Assembly (NCBI GenBank): GCA_902797895.1
Contig: CADBUS010000021.1
Coordinates: forward strand, 1 to 25,020
Direction of reading: 5' to 3'
Source: an uncultured Bacteroidia bacterium
Lineage (GTDB): Bacteria > Bacteroidota > Bacteroidia > Bacteroidales > UBA932
DNA: 25,020 bases
The position numbers and the translations under genes are program-made. Below, in pieces: positions 6,378 through 12,859 of this stretch; positions within the stretch are counted from its first letter, which is position 1, and each line of letters begins with the position of its first letter. Under the pieces are notes generated by a model. It made no database searches. It had not been told where the DNA came from and was given only the letters and a program-made list of their open reading frames with translations.

Positions 6378-7052
6378 TTATGGTATATTCATAAACTTAT
6401 GGCTCTGCAAAGAGATACACCAAGTAGGGTTGCCCTTTACATACTCTATTACCTGCGGCATAACCACCTTCATTCTGCTCCATTCCGGCTGCAAAAAGAA
6501 GTAGCAAGGCTCGGCCCATCCCCTTACAGAGGCACGCTGCTTGGAGGCGGCAATAATCTTCTCTTTATTCTCCTCTGCCCAGATAAAATCTGTATGTTCC
6601 TCTATAATCACCTTAAGCTCATCGGCTAAGGGAAAAAACTCCTCCCTCGGCGGAGCATTTCGCTTGGGAGAGAGGCAAATCCAATCAAAAGTACCGCTTA
6701 AAGGGGCGGAGCCGCTTGTCTCCAGAAATATCTTTAACCCATTCTCTTTAAGAGCAGCACATAATCTATCGAGAGGATAATTCATTGGCTCTCCGCCTGT
6801 TATAACCACAGATTTAGCCTGGCACTCAAGTGCCCCCTCTACAATCCTCTCTATTGGTACAGGTGGAAAAAGCTGCGGATTCCAGGTCTCTTTGGCATCG
6901 CACCAGCTACACCCCACATCGCACCCTCCGAGCCTTATGAAAAAGGCCGCCTCGCCGGTGTGAAAACCCTCACCCTGAATAGTGTAGAAACTCTCCACAA
7001 GAGGCAACAGCCTCCCATCCTCCAACAGCGTATATGTAGAAAAAGGCGCCAT
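6378..7052 (-). CDS. queE: 7-carboxy-7-deazaguanine synthase
   Basis: QueE is a radical SAM enzyme that turns 6-carboxy-tetrahydropterin into 7-carboxy-7-deazaguanine, a step to queuosine in tRNA. The 224-residue product shows VESFYTIQGEG at the N-terminus, the cluster-binding Cys44-x3-Cys48-x2-Cys51 in GGCDVGCSWCDAKETW, and the SAM-binding ITGGEPMNYP. The C-terminal CISLQSHKFMNIP tail is typical of the family. The frame extends 33 codons further upstream, but that stretch is hydrophobic, unlike the family, and crosses a promoter box, so ATG 7050-7052 is chosen. The other queuosine genes (queD, queC, queF) are not in the window. Confidence 0.92.
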   Translation of the reverse strand: MAPFSTYTLLEDGRLLPLVESFYTIQGEGFHTGEAAFFIRLGGCDVGCSWCDAKETWNPQLFPPVPIERIVEGALECQAKSVVITGGEPMNYPLDRLCAALKENGLKIFLETSGSAPLSGTFDWICLSPKRNAPPREEFFPLADELKVIIEEHTDFIWAEENKEKIIAASKQRASVRGWAEPCYFFLQPEWSRMKVVMPQVIEYVKGNPTWCISLQSHKFMNIP

Positions 7053-7066
7053 AAGACTAATTGACA

Positions 7067-7074
7067 CAAATATA
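7067..7074 (-). promoter_or_regulatory. -7 promoter box for queE
   Basis: TATATTTG on the minus strand, 14 bases before the chosen queE start, matches the -7 consensus. No TTTG is found at the usual -33 distance. The leader would be under 10 bases. Confidence 0.45.
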
Positions 7075-7117
7075 AGAAATAAAAGGGAGATAAGAATATG
7101 TTGTGTGCCAAAATGGC

Positions 7118-7148
7118 TTTGAGAGTAGGAAGGAATATGAAATTTTTG
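7118..7148 (+). promoter_or_regulatory. Candidate promoter for clpB
   Basis: TTTG at 7118-7121, 19 bases, and AATTTTTG at 7141-7148 (one mismatch to TAnnTTTG) give a likely start near 7155, and so a leader of about 108 bases that holds the hairpin at 7191-7216. No heat-shock-type inverted repeat of the CIRCE kind was seen. Confidence 0.45.
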
Positions 7149-7190
7149 CATATTTTGGGGTTGGTTTACAAATTGTAGTGCACTTCTGCG

Positions 7191-7216
7191 GCCGTATGCT
7201 CCCTTATGAGCTGCGG
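7191..7216 (+). repeat. Leader hairpin repeat, copy A
   Basis: The 26-base sequence begins GCCGTATGCTCCC and ends GAGCTGCGG, folding with a GCTC/GAGC stem extended by CCG/CGG. A second copy at 24862-24887 is identical at 22 of 26 positions and keeps the stem through a T-A to C-G double change. It lies about 38 bases before the clpB ribosome binding site. Confidence 0.55.
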
Positions 7217-7253
7217 GGAAAATATGAGTTGGTTGTAAAGAAATAGAGAAAAA

Positions 7254-7260
7254 AGGAGGA
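7254..7260 (+). promoter_or_regulatory. Strong Shine-Dalgarno sequence of clpB
   Basis: AGGAGGA ends three bases before the ATG at 7264, in a purine-rich run. Such a strong site is unusual for this phylum and for this window, where most genes show none. It fixes the start of the short ClpB. Confidence 0.65.
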
Positions 7261-7263
7261 TGT

Positions 7264-9462
7264 ATGAATAGTATGAATAATAATCAGAATCAAGGAAAGA
7301 TGTTGGAGCTTTATGCTATCAACCTTAATGAGCGTGCCAAAAAGGGCAAGCTCGATCCTGTAATCGGCAGAGATGATGAGATTCGCAGGGTGCTGCAGAT
7401 TTTAAGCCGTAGGACAAAGAACAACCCTATTCTTGTGGGCGAGCCGGGGGTAGGTAAGACAGCCATAGCCGAGGGATTGGCGCAGCGTATTGTACATCAA
7501 GATGTTGCAGAGAATCTAAAAAATAAGACCATCTATTCATTGGATATGGGTGCCCTTATAGCCGGCGCAAAATACCAAGGCGAATTTGAGCAGAGGCTCA
7601 AAGGTGTTATTAAGGAGGTTATAGAGAGCGACGGAGAGATAATTCTCTATATAGATGAGATTCACACACTTGTGGGAGCCGGCCAGACCAGCGGCGCTAT
7701 GGATGCGGCAAACATTCTAAAGCCGGCACTATCGCGAGGAGAGTTAAGATGCGTAGGCTCAACCACTTTGGATGAGTACCAGAAGTACTTTGAAAAAGAC
7801 AAGGCGCTTGAGAGGAGATTCCAGATGGTTATGGTTGACGAGCCATCTCCGGCAGAGAGCATATCTATACTCAGAGGGCTTAAGAGCAAGTATGAGAACC
7901 ATCATAAGGTTAAAATTGAGGACGATGCTATAATTGCAGCGGTGGAGCTCTCGCATAGGTACATAACCAGCCGCAAACTGCCTGACAAGGCGATAGACCT
8001 TATAGATGAGGCTGCTTCCAAGTTAAGACTGGAGATGAACTCCGTACCGGAGGAGATAGATGAGCTACAGAGAAAAATCAAGCAGCTTGAGATAGAGAGA
8101 GAGGCACTGCGCAGAGAGAGCAATTCCCCTAAACTCAACGAGTTAAATACACATTTGGAGGAGCTTAATGGCAAGTTGGAAAAACTCAATACCCAATGGA
8201 GCAAAGAGAAGAGCCTTTACGAGAGGGCGCAGAAAAAGCGTGAGGAGATAGATAATCTTAAATTTAAGGCAGATAATGCAGAGCGCAACGGAGACTACGC
8301 TTTGGTTGCAGAGATAAGGTATGGTAAAATTGCCGGCCTGCAAAAAGAGATAGAGCAGTTGCAGAAAGAGATAGGCGGCAATGAGCATCCGCTTATAGAT
8401 GAGGAGGTTGGGCCGGATGACATTGCAGACATTGTGGCCAAGTGGACAGGAATACCTGTTTCCAAGATGCTCCAGAGCGAAAAGAGTAAGTTGCTCAATT
8501 TGGAGAAGCATTTACACAAGAGAGTTATAGGGCAGGATGAGGCCATAAAGGCTGTGGCCGATGCCGTAAGACGCTCAAGAGCAGGGCTTCAGAGCGAAAA
8601 ACGCCCTATTGGTTCATTCCTCTTTATGGGTACCACCGGAGTGGGTAAAACGGAGCTTGCCAAGGCACTTGCCGAGTTTCTCTTTGACGATGAGAATATG
8701 ATGACAAGAATAGATATGAGCGAGTATCAGGAGAGCTTTGCTGTAACAAGGCTGATTGGTGCGCCTCCGGGATATGTGGGCTACGATGAGGGAGGGCAGC
8801 TTACCGAGGCGGTAAGGCGCAAGCCATACTCGGTTATTCTGTTTGACGAGATAGAGAAGGCTCACCCCGATGTATTTAACATACTGCTGCAAGTGCTTGA
8901 TGATGGCCGCCTTACAGATGGCAAGGGAAGAACGGTAAACTTTAAGAACACCATACTTATTATGACCAGCAACGCCGGAGCGGAGATTATACAGGAGTAT
9001 ATGCCTAAGATGTTGGATTTAAGTAAAATGAAAACCCCTGCCGAGCGCGAAAAGGCAGAGCAGAGCAATAACCGCCTGTTGGAGGAGTGCAAGGAGAAGG
9101 TTATGGTTATACTAAAAAAACGCATAAGGCCGGAGTTCCTCAACAGAATAGATGAGATGATAATGTTCCATCCGCTTAGCAAGGAGGATATCAGAGGCAT
9201 ATTGGAGCTTCAGATAAGCCAGATTGCAGCCAAGCTGAAAGAAAACGGAATAGATATACGCTTCTCTGAAAAGGCTTTGGATGAGCTTGCAGAAAAGGGA
9301 TTTGACATCTCATACGGAGCAAGACCGATAAAGAGGCTGCTGCAGAAAGAGGTTGTGAATCAGATTGCTGCCAAACTTATTGCAGGAGAGATAAATGGAG
9401 GAAATACCATCGCGATAGATATTAAAGATGGAGAGTTGCATATAAGCAATTTAACTGAATAA
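7264..9462 (+). CDS. clpB: ClpB-type AAA+ disaggregase lacking the N-terminal domain
   Basis: This hexameric ATPase works with DnaK to pull apart protein aggregates in the cytoplasm. Both AAA+ modules are intact: Walker A GEPGVGKT (59-66) and Walker B ILYIDEIH in the first, Walker A GTTGVGKT (about 456-463), Walker B VILFDEIEKAH and sensor-2 GARPIKR in the second. Between them is a long coiled-coil middle domain (about residues 270-390), which separates ClpB from ClpA, ClpC and ClpX. No IGF/IGL ClpP-docking loop is seen, so it should not feed a protease. At 732 residues it lacks the roughly 145-residue Clp_N domain of standard ClpB (about 860). Upstream DNA holds no such domain in frame. The first 12 residues are an Asn/Gln-rich leader. 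The product resembles the short ClpB isoform that E. coli makes by internal initiation, but here it is the only form encoded at this locus. Confidence 0.92.
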   Translation: MNSMNNNQNQGKMLELYAINLNERAKKGKLDPVIGRDDEIRRVLQILSRRTKNNPILVGEPGVGKTAIAEGLAQRIVHQDVAENLKNKTIYSLDMGALIAGAKYQGEFEQRLKGVIKEVIESDGEIILYIDEIHTLVGAGQTSGAMDAANILKPALSRGELRCVGSTTLDEYQKYFEKDKALERRFQMVMVDEPSPAESISILRGLKSKYENHHKVKIEDDAIIAAVELSHRYITSRKLPDKAIDLIDEAASKLRLEMNSVPEEIDELQRKIKQLEIEREALRRESNSPKLNELNTHLEELNGKLEKLNTQWSKEKSLYERAQKKREEIDNLKFKADNAERNGDYALVAEIRYGKIAGLQKEIEQLQKEIGGNEHPLIDEEVGPDDIADIVAKWTGIPVSKMLQSEKSKLLNLEKHLHKRVIGQDEAIKAVADAVRRSRAGLQSEKRPIGSFLFMGTTGVGKTELAKALAEFLFDDENMMTRIDMSEYQESFAVTRLIGAPPGYVGYDEGGQLTEAVRRKPYSVILFDEIEKAHPDVFNILLQVLDDGRLTDGKGRTVNFKNTILIMTSNAGAEIIQEYMPKMLDLSKMKTPAEREKAEQSNNRLLEECKEKVMVILKKRIRPEFLNRIDEMIMFHPLSKEDIRGILELQISQIAAKLKENGIDIRFSEKALDELAEKGFDISYGARPIKRLLQKEVVNQIAAKLIAGEINGGNTIAIDIKDGELHISNLTE

Positions 9463-9469
9463 AAATTGC

Positions 9470-9477
9470 TACTTTTG
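9470..9477 (+). promoter_or_regulatory. -7 promoter box for the TPR gene
   Basis: TACTTTTG matches the -7 consensus; no good -33 is visible at the right distance. The ATG at 9484 lies only six bases after the box, close to the expected transcription start. Confidence 0.45.
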
Positions 9478-9483
9478 CACCCT

Positions 9484-10740
9484 ATGAGATTTCAGAACAG
9501 AGAAGATGATTTTGAGCGCAGAGATATGGAACGCCTCGAGAGAGCTTACCGCAAGTTTGTCTCCCAAGGCGATTCCTCTTCTCAGCCTGCCTCGTTTGAG
9601 GAGGATGAGTATGCCTTTATTATAGATCAGAGCCTTGCAGCCGGAGAAGATGCTTTGGCGGAAAAGGCTGCAAAACAGGCATATAAACAACACCCCTACT
9701 CCCCTATAATAATATCTAAAATAGCTGAATACTATCTAATTTCTATTGGACCTAAAAAGGCTCTCGCGTTTTTATTGGAACACGATATGCCCTTTGAGCC
9801 TGAGGTTGAACTTATGCTATGCAGGGTTTATATAGCTATGAAGCAGTATGAAAAAGCCAAGGATAGATTTTGCGATATAGTCAAAAACACCTATAACATA
9901 GAGGATTACTGCGATATTGTTCATACTTTGGCGCACGAGTGTATTGTTAATGAGGAGTTTAAGGAGGCATTGTATTATCTCGATGAGAGCACTAAGATGG
10001 CAGACGCCTGGAATAAAAAAAATGAGACAGAAGAAGATCCTGAGACTATAAAACTTTATCTGTTTGACTATGCCTTTGTGTATCAAAATCTTGAGAATTG
10101 GGCTGGGGCTATTTTCTACTATGAGAAATATTTGGAGTTCAATCCGTTTGATGACAAGGCGTGGTTTAACCTTGCAAATGCCTATTGGCAGCAGAACAAT
10201 TTAGAGAAGGTTATAGAGTGCAATGAGTACTCATACGCCCTTAACAATGAGAACACTAACGCACTGTTTAATCTCGGCATTGTCTCAATATCTTTAAACA
10301 AGATAGATGATGCCATCAATTACTTTACAAAATATACAAAGGCCGAAAAGACAGACTCTGCCGGTATGGTGGGGCTTGGCAACGCATATATGCTTAAAGG
10401 AAATTTGATTGAGGCAGAAATTCTGCTGCGCAAAGCCCTTATATTCAACCCGGCAAGCAAAGAGGCACAACGCAGTTTGGAGATACTCCAAAAGCGCAAG
10501 CACGCCAAAAAACGCCCAAATAGCAACAGCCTCAGCGGAGAGCAGAAAAGAAAAAGCAACAGGCGTGCAAAGAGCAGCGGAGAGGAGAGGGTTGGCAAAA
10601 GCGGCAGTGAGAAGAGCAGAGAGAAAGGCTGCGCAAAGGGCAGAAAAGAGAACAGGAGCGAGCAAGGCAATAGCGGCACAAGCGGCCGCCAAGATAAAGG
10701 GAACGGCCAAGATAAAGGGGCAAATAATAGTACAGAATAG
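9484..10740 (+). CDS. Tetratricopeptide repeat protein with a basic low-complexity tail
   Basis: The 418-residue product has no signal peptide and is probably cytoplasmic. From about residue 60 to 340 it is all helical repeats of the TPR type. Clear units are around WAGAIFYYEKYLEFNPFDDKAW, AWFNLANAYWQQNNLEKVIE, ALFNLGIVSISLNKIDDAI and GLGNAYMLKGNLIEAEILLR. The last 75-80 residues are dominated by Lys, Arg, Ser, Gly and Glu, with no order visible, and could bind RNA, DNA or membrane surfaces. I take ATG 9484 as start; the in-frame TTG at 9466 lies before the -7 box. An ATG at 9526 is possible if the transcript begins near 9484. The gene is 21 bases after clpB and 8 before the PopT-like gene, so the three may share a transcript. 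TPR units mediate protein contacts; the partner is unknown. Confidence 0.82.
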   Translation: MRFQNREDDFERRDMERLERAYRKFVSQGDSSSQPASFEEDEYAFIIDQSLAAGEDALAEKAAKQAYKQHPYSPIIISKIAEYYLISIGPKKALAFLLEHDMPFEPEVELMLCRVYIAMKQYEKAKDRFCDIVKNTYNIEDYCDIVHTLAHECIVNEEFKEALYYLDESTKMADAWNKKNETEEDPETIKLYLFDYAFVYQNLENWAGAIFYYEKYLEFNPFDDKAWFNLANAYWQQNNLEKVIECNEYSYALNNENTNALFNLGIVSISLNKIDDAINYFTKYTKAEKTDSAGMVGLGNAYMLKGNLIEAEILLRKALIFNPASKEAQRSLEILQKRKHAKKRPNSNSLSGEQKRKSNRRAKSSGEERVGKSGSEKSREKGCAKGRKENRSEQGNSGTSGRQDKGNGQDKGANNSTE

Positions 10741-10748
10741 AACAGCGT

Positions 10749-11687
10749 ATGAGCAAAGTAACAGAGAAGATACTTCTCACACTCAAAGGAATAGGAATAG
10801 GAGCAGCAAATGTGATACCGGGTGTAAGCGGTGGAACAATAGCCTTTTTAACAGGCATATACGAGCGGCTCATAAACTCGCTTAAATCTTTCAACTTTAA
10901 GACTACCAAGCTGTTGCTTAGCGGCAAGTTCAGACAATGGGCAAAAGAGACAGATTTCGCCTTTTTGTTCTACATACTGCTCGGCATTGTAATAAGTGCT
11001 TTCTCGCTCTCAAAGCTAATGCTCTATCTACTGGAGAATGAGCCTATTGCAACTTGGTCTTTCTTCTTTGGACTGGTGCTTGTCAGTTGCTACTATGTGC
11101 TCAAAGAGATAAAAAAGTGGAATATTGGTGTGTTTATAAGCCTCGCGATAGGCATAGCCATAGCGGTTTGGGTATCGCTGGCCTCCCCATCTGAAACACC
11201 GGACACCTGGTGGTTTATACTTATTGCCGGAGCGGTGAGCATCTGCGGAATGATACTGCCGGGCATTTCGGGCAGCTTTCTATTGGTGCTTATGGTTAAG
11301 TATGAAGACCTTATGCGCTCTATCAGTGAGCTTGACATTAAGCGCCTGCTGCTATATGTGATAGGCTCTGTGGCCGGAATTTTGGCCTTCTCACACCTAC
11401 TGGGCTGGTTGCTAAAGAATTTGTACAATCAGACCATCGCACTTCTGACAGGATTTATGGCCGGCTCGCTGATAAAGATATGGCCATGGCAGCAAGTCCT
11501 GCAAGGCGTAGGCGACAAAGCTATCAGCCATCCCATCACCCCTGCCAAATACCAACTGCTCAACTCCGCCTCACCCCAAATAGCCACCGCCATAATAATG
11601 GCAATCATAGGAATAGCCTTGGTGGTTATACTTGAAAGCAGCGCCAATACTTCAAATTCTCCTACAAAAAAGAGCACAAAACGATAG
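10749..11687 (+). CDS. popT: DUF368 family membrane protein (PopT-type undecaprenyl phosphate transporter)
   Basis: This 312-residue polytopic membrane protein opens with GIGIGAANVIPGVSGGTIAFLTGIYERLI, the hallmark of DUF368, and repeats a related motif in its second half (GMILPGISGSFLLVLMVKYEDLM). The internal repeat suggests two inverted halves with re-entrant loops. Recent work assigned DUF368 proteins (PopT), along with DedA proteins (UptA), to flipping undecaprenyl phosphate back across the cytoplasmic membrane, which recycles the carrier for peptidoglycan and other surface polymers. About eight to ten hydrophobic segments can be counted. It starts 8 bases after the TPR gene and is probably co-transcribed with it. 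The symbol rests on family membership, not on proven orthology. Confidence 0.85.
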   Translation: MSKVTEKILLTLKGIGIGAANVIPGVSGGTIAFLTGIYERLINSLKSFNFKTTKLLLSGKFRQWAKETDFAFLFYILLGIVISAFSLSKLMLYLLENEPIATWSFFFGLVLVSCYYVLKEIKKWNIGVFISLAIGIAIAVWVSLASPSETPDTWWFILIAGAVSICGMILPGISGSFLLVLMVKYEDLMRSISELDIKRLLLYVIGSVAGILAFSHLLGWLLKNLYNQTIALLTGFMAGSLIKIWPWQQVLQGVGDKAISHPITPAKYQLLNSASPQIATAIIMAIIGIALVVILESSANTSNSPTKKSTKR

Positions 11688-11706
11688 TTAGATTAAATAA
11701 AAATAT

Positions 11707-11714
11707 TAAATTTG
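11707..11714 (+). promoter_or_regulatory. -7 promoter box for tRNA-Arg
   Basis: TAAATTTG matches the -7 consensus and would place the start near 11721, about ten bases before the mature tRNA. No consensus -33 was found, and read-through from the DUF368 gene is also possible. Confidence 0.5.
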
Positions 11715-11731
11715 CAGCCCGATTTGCAAAT

Positions 11732-11805
11732 GGTTCGGTAGCTCAGCTGGATAGAGCAACAGCCTTCTAAGCTGTGGGTCTTGGGTTCGAATCCCAACCG
11801 AATCA
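11732..11805 (+). tRNA. tRNA-Arg (anticodon TCT)
   Basis: The cloverleaf folds fully. The acceptor stem is GGTTCGG with CCGAATC (one G-T pair), the D arm is AGCTCAGCTGGATAGAGC, the anticodon stem is ACAGC/GCTGT with loop CTTCTAA, and the T arm has GGGTTCGAATCCC. The anticodon TCT reads AGA (and AGG by wobble), codons used heavily in this window. The discriminator is A, and CCA is not encoded. Confidence 0.95.
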
Positions 11806-11814
11806 CATAGATGA

Positions 11815-11842
11815 AGCAGCGCTTAGGCGCTGCTTTTTATTT
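11815..11842 (+). terminator. Intrinsic terminator of tRNA-Arg
   Basis: AGCAGCGC (11815-11822) pairs with GCGCTGCT (11827-11834) across a TTAG loop, followed by a T-rich tract. This is a textbook terminator ten bases after the tRNA. Confidence 0.88.
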
Positions 11843-11923
11843 AAGTATCAGCGCGTTGTGAGCTTGCTCACAAAATCGCTGAGCTTAAATAAAATAAGTA
11901 GCTGCGGCTTGCCGCAGCTACTT
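11839..11923. repeat. Two long tandem hairpins after tRNA-Arg
   Basis: The first hairpin (11839-11890) has three paired blocks, ATTTAAG/CTTAAAT, CAGCG/CGCTG and TTGTGAGC/GCTCACAA, broken by small internal loops. The second (11896-11923) is a perfect palindrome with 13-base arms starting AAGTAGCTGCGGC. They begin right where the tRNA terminator ends. Part of the second arm, GCTGCGGCTT, recurs at 24881-24890. Confidence 0.6.
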
Positions 11924-11936
11924 CATCAGATATGTA

Positions 11937-12013
11937 GGATTGCCCGCTGGCAGGAAATGGGAATGGCGGAGCCTCAATCCCATTGGAAGAATGGCGTAGC
12001 CGAGCAAAAGATT
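11937..12013. repeat. Further small hairpins between tRNA-Arg and nfo
   Basis: This spacer carries TGCC/GGCA (11940-11952), a hairpin with outer arms AATGGGA and TCCCATT enclosing GGC/GCC (about 11956-11984), and AGAAT/ATTCT enclosing another GGC/GCC (about 11988-12015). No convincing gene was seen in the 11843-12013 spacer. Any of these could end nfo transcripts coming from the right, though none has a good U-tract. Confidence 0.4.
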
Positions 12014-12859
12014 CTACAAACCTGCGTAGCCTTTGAGGGTGGCTATTTCCTGTGGCCAGAGTTCTGGCTCTGGGGTTTCCAGAATAAGGGGGATATTATC
12101 AAAGCGGCTATCCTCCATTATCATCTTAAAGGCATTCCAGCCAATAATACCACTTCCCAACACCTCGTGCCTATCCACACGGCTGCCCACGCCCTTTTTG
12201 GCATCATTAAGGTGCATTCCTCTCAAATAGCTAAATCCCACCACTTTATCAAACTCATCAAATACACGCTTAAAACCCTCCTCTGTAGATAGGTCATAAC
12301 CGCCTGCAAATGAGTGGCAAGTATCTATGCAAACCCCAACTCTTGCCTTATCCTCAACTCTATCTATAATGTATGCAAGATGCTCAAACTTGTAGCCGAG
12401 ATTGCTCCCCTGCCCTGCTGTATTCTCTATTACAGCTGTAACTCCCTCTGTCTTAGAGAGTGCAAGATTTATAGACTCTGCTATCAAGTTCAAACACTCC
12501 TCCTCTGATATGGCACCCAAATGGCTACCGGGGTGAAAGTTGAGTCTATCCAATCCGAGCGCGCCACAACGTGCCATTTCATCTATAAAGGCTGCACGCG
12601 ATTTTCCAAGTCCCTCATCTGTAGGGTTTCCAAGATTTATAAGGTAGCTGTCGTGAGGAAGAATCTGCTGCGGCCCATAACCATACTTTGCACAGGAGTC
12701 CTTGAACTCTGCTATCTCTGCGGAGGTCAGAGGTTTTGCCATCCATTGCCTCTGATTTTTGGTAAAGAGTGCAAAGGCAGTTGCCCCTATTTCGTGTGCA
12801 TTTTTTGGTGCATTGGCAAGGCTGCCAGAAGCACTTACATGAGCTCCTATGTATTTCAT
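12014..12859 (-). CDS. nfo: Endonuclease IV (AP endonuclease)
   Basis: This enzyme cuts DNA 5' to abasic sites in base excision repair. The 281-residue length is normal. The three-metal site of the family can be followed through the sequence: LPHDSYL, LNFHPGSHLG, VIENTAGQG, VCIDTCHSFAGGYD, GMHLNDAK, SRVDRHEVLGSG and LILETPEPE. The N-terminus KYIGAHVSASGSLANAP is also typical. The start codon overlaps the glnS stop codon in an ATGA, which points to coupled translation, and both genes are read leftward from the glnS promoter. Confidence 0.95.
   Translation of the reverse strand: MKYIGAHVSASGSLANAPKNAHEIGATAFALFTKNQRQWMAKPLTSAEIAEFKDSCAKYGYGPQQILPHDSYLINLGNPTDEGLGKSRAAFIDEMARCGALGLDRLNFHPGSHLGAISEEECLNLIAESINLALSKTEGVTAVIENTAGQGSNLGYKFEHLAYIIDRVEDKARVGVCIDTCHSFAGGYDLSTEEGFKRVFDEFDKVVGFSYLRGMHLNDAKKGVGSRVDRHEVLGSGIIGWNAFKMIMEDSRFDNIPLILETPEPELWPQEIATLKGYAGL

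Noticed and set aside
7053..7151. Longer start for QueE giving 33 more residues.
   Set aside because: The extra stretch is hydrophobic, has no counterpart in the family and covers a consensus -7 box.
10294..10885. Overlapping open frames on both strands around the basic tail of the TPR gene.
   Set aside because: The tail is low-complexity AAG/AGA/GCA-rich DNA, which leaves all frames open; the products are Arg/Ala- or Leu/Ser-rich with no family likeness.
11839..11923. Possible CRISPR-like or clustered repeat array after tRNA-Arg.
   Set aside because: The hairpins differ from one another in sequence and length and there are no equal spacers; no cas gene is present.
11732..12013. Attachment site or integrated element at the tRNA-Arg 3' end.
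   Set aside because: No integrase and no direct repeat of the tRNA 3' end was found in the window.
11774..12292. A 172-codon plus-strand frame running from tRNA-Arg into nfo.
   Set aside because: It starts inside the tRNA, crosses the terminator and hairpins, and is antisense to nfo.
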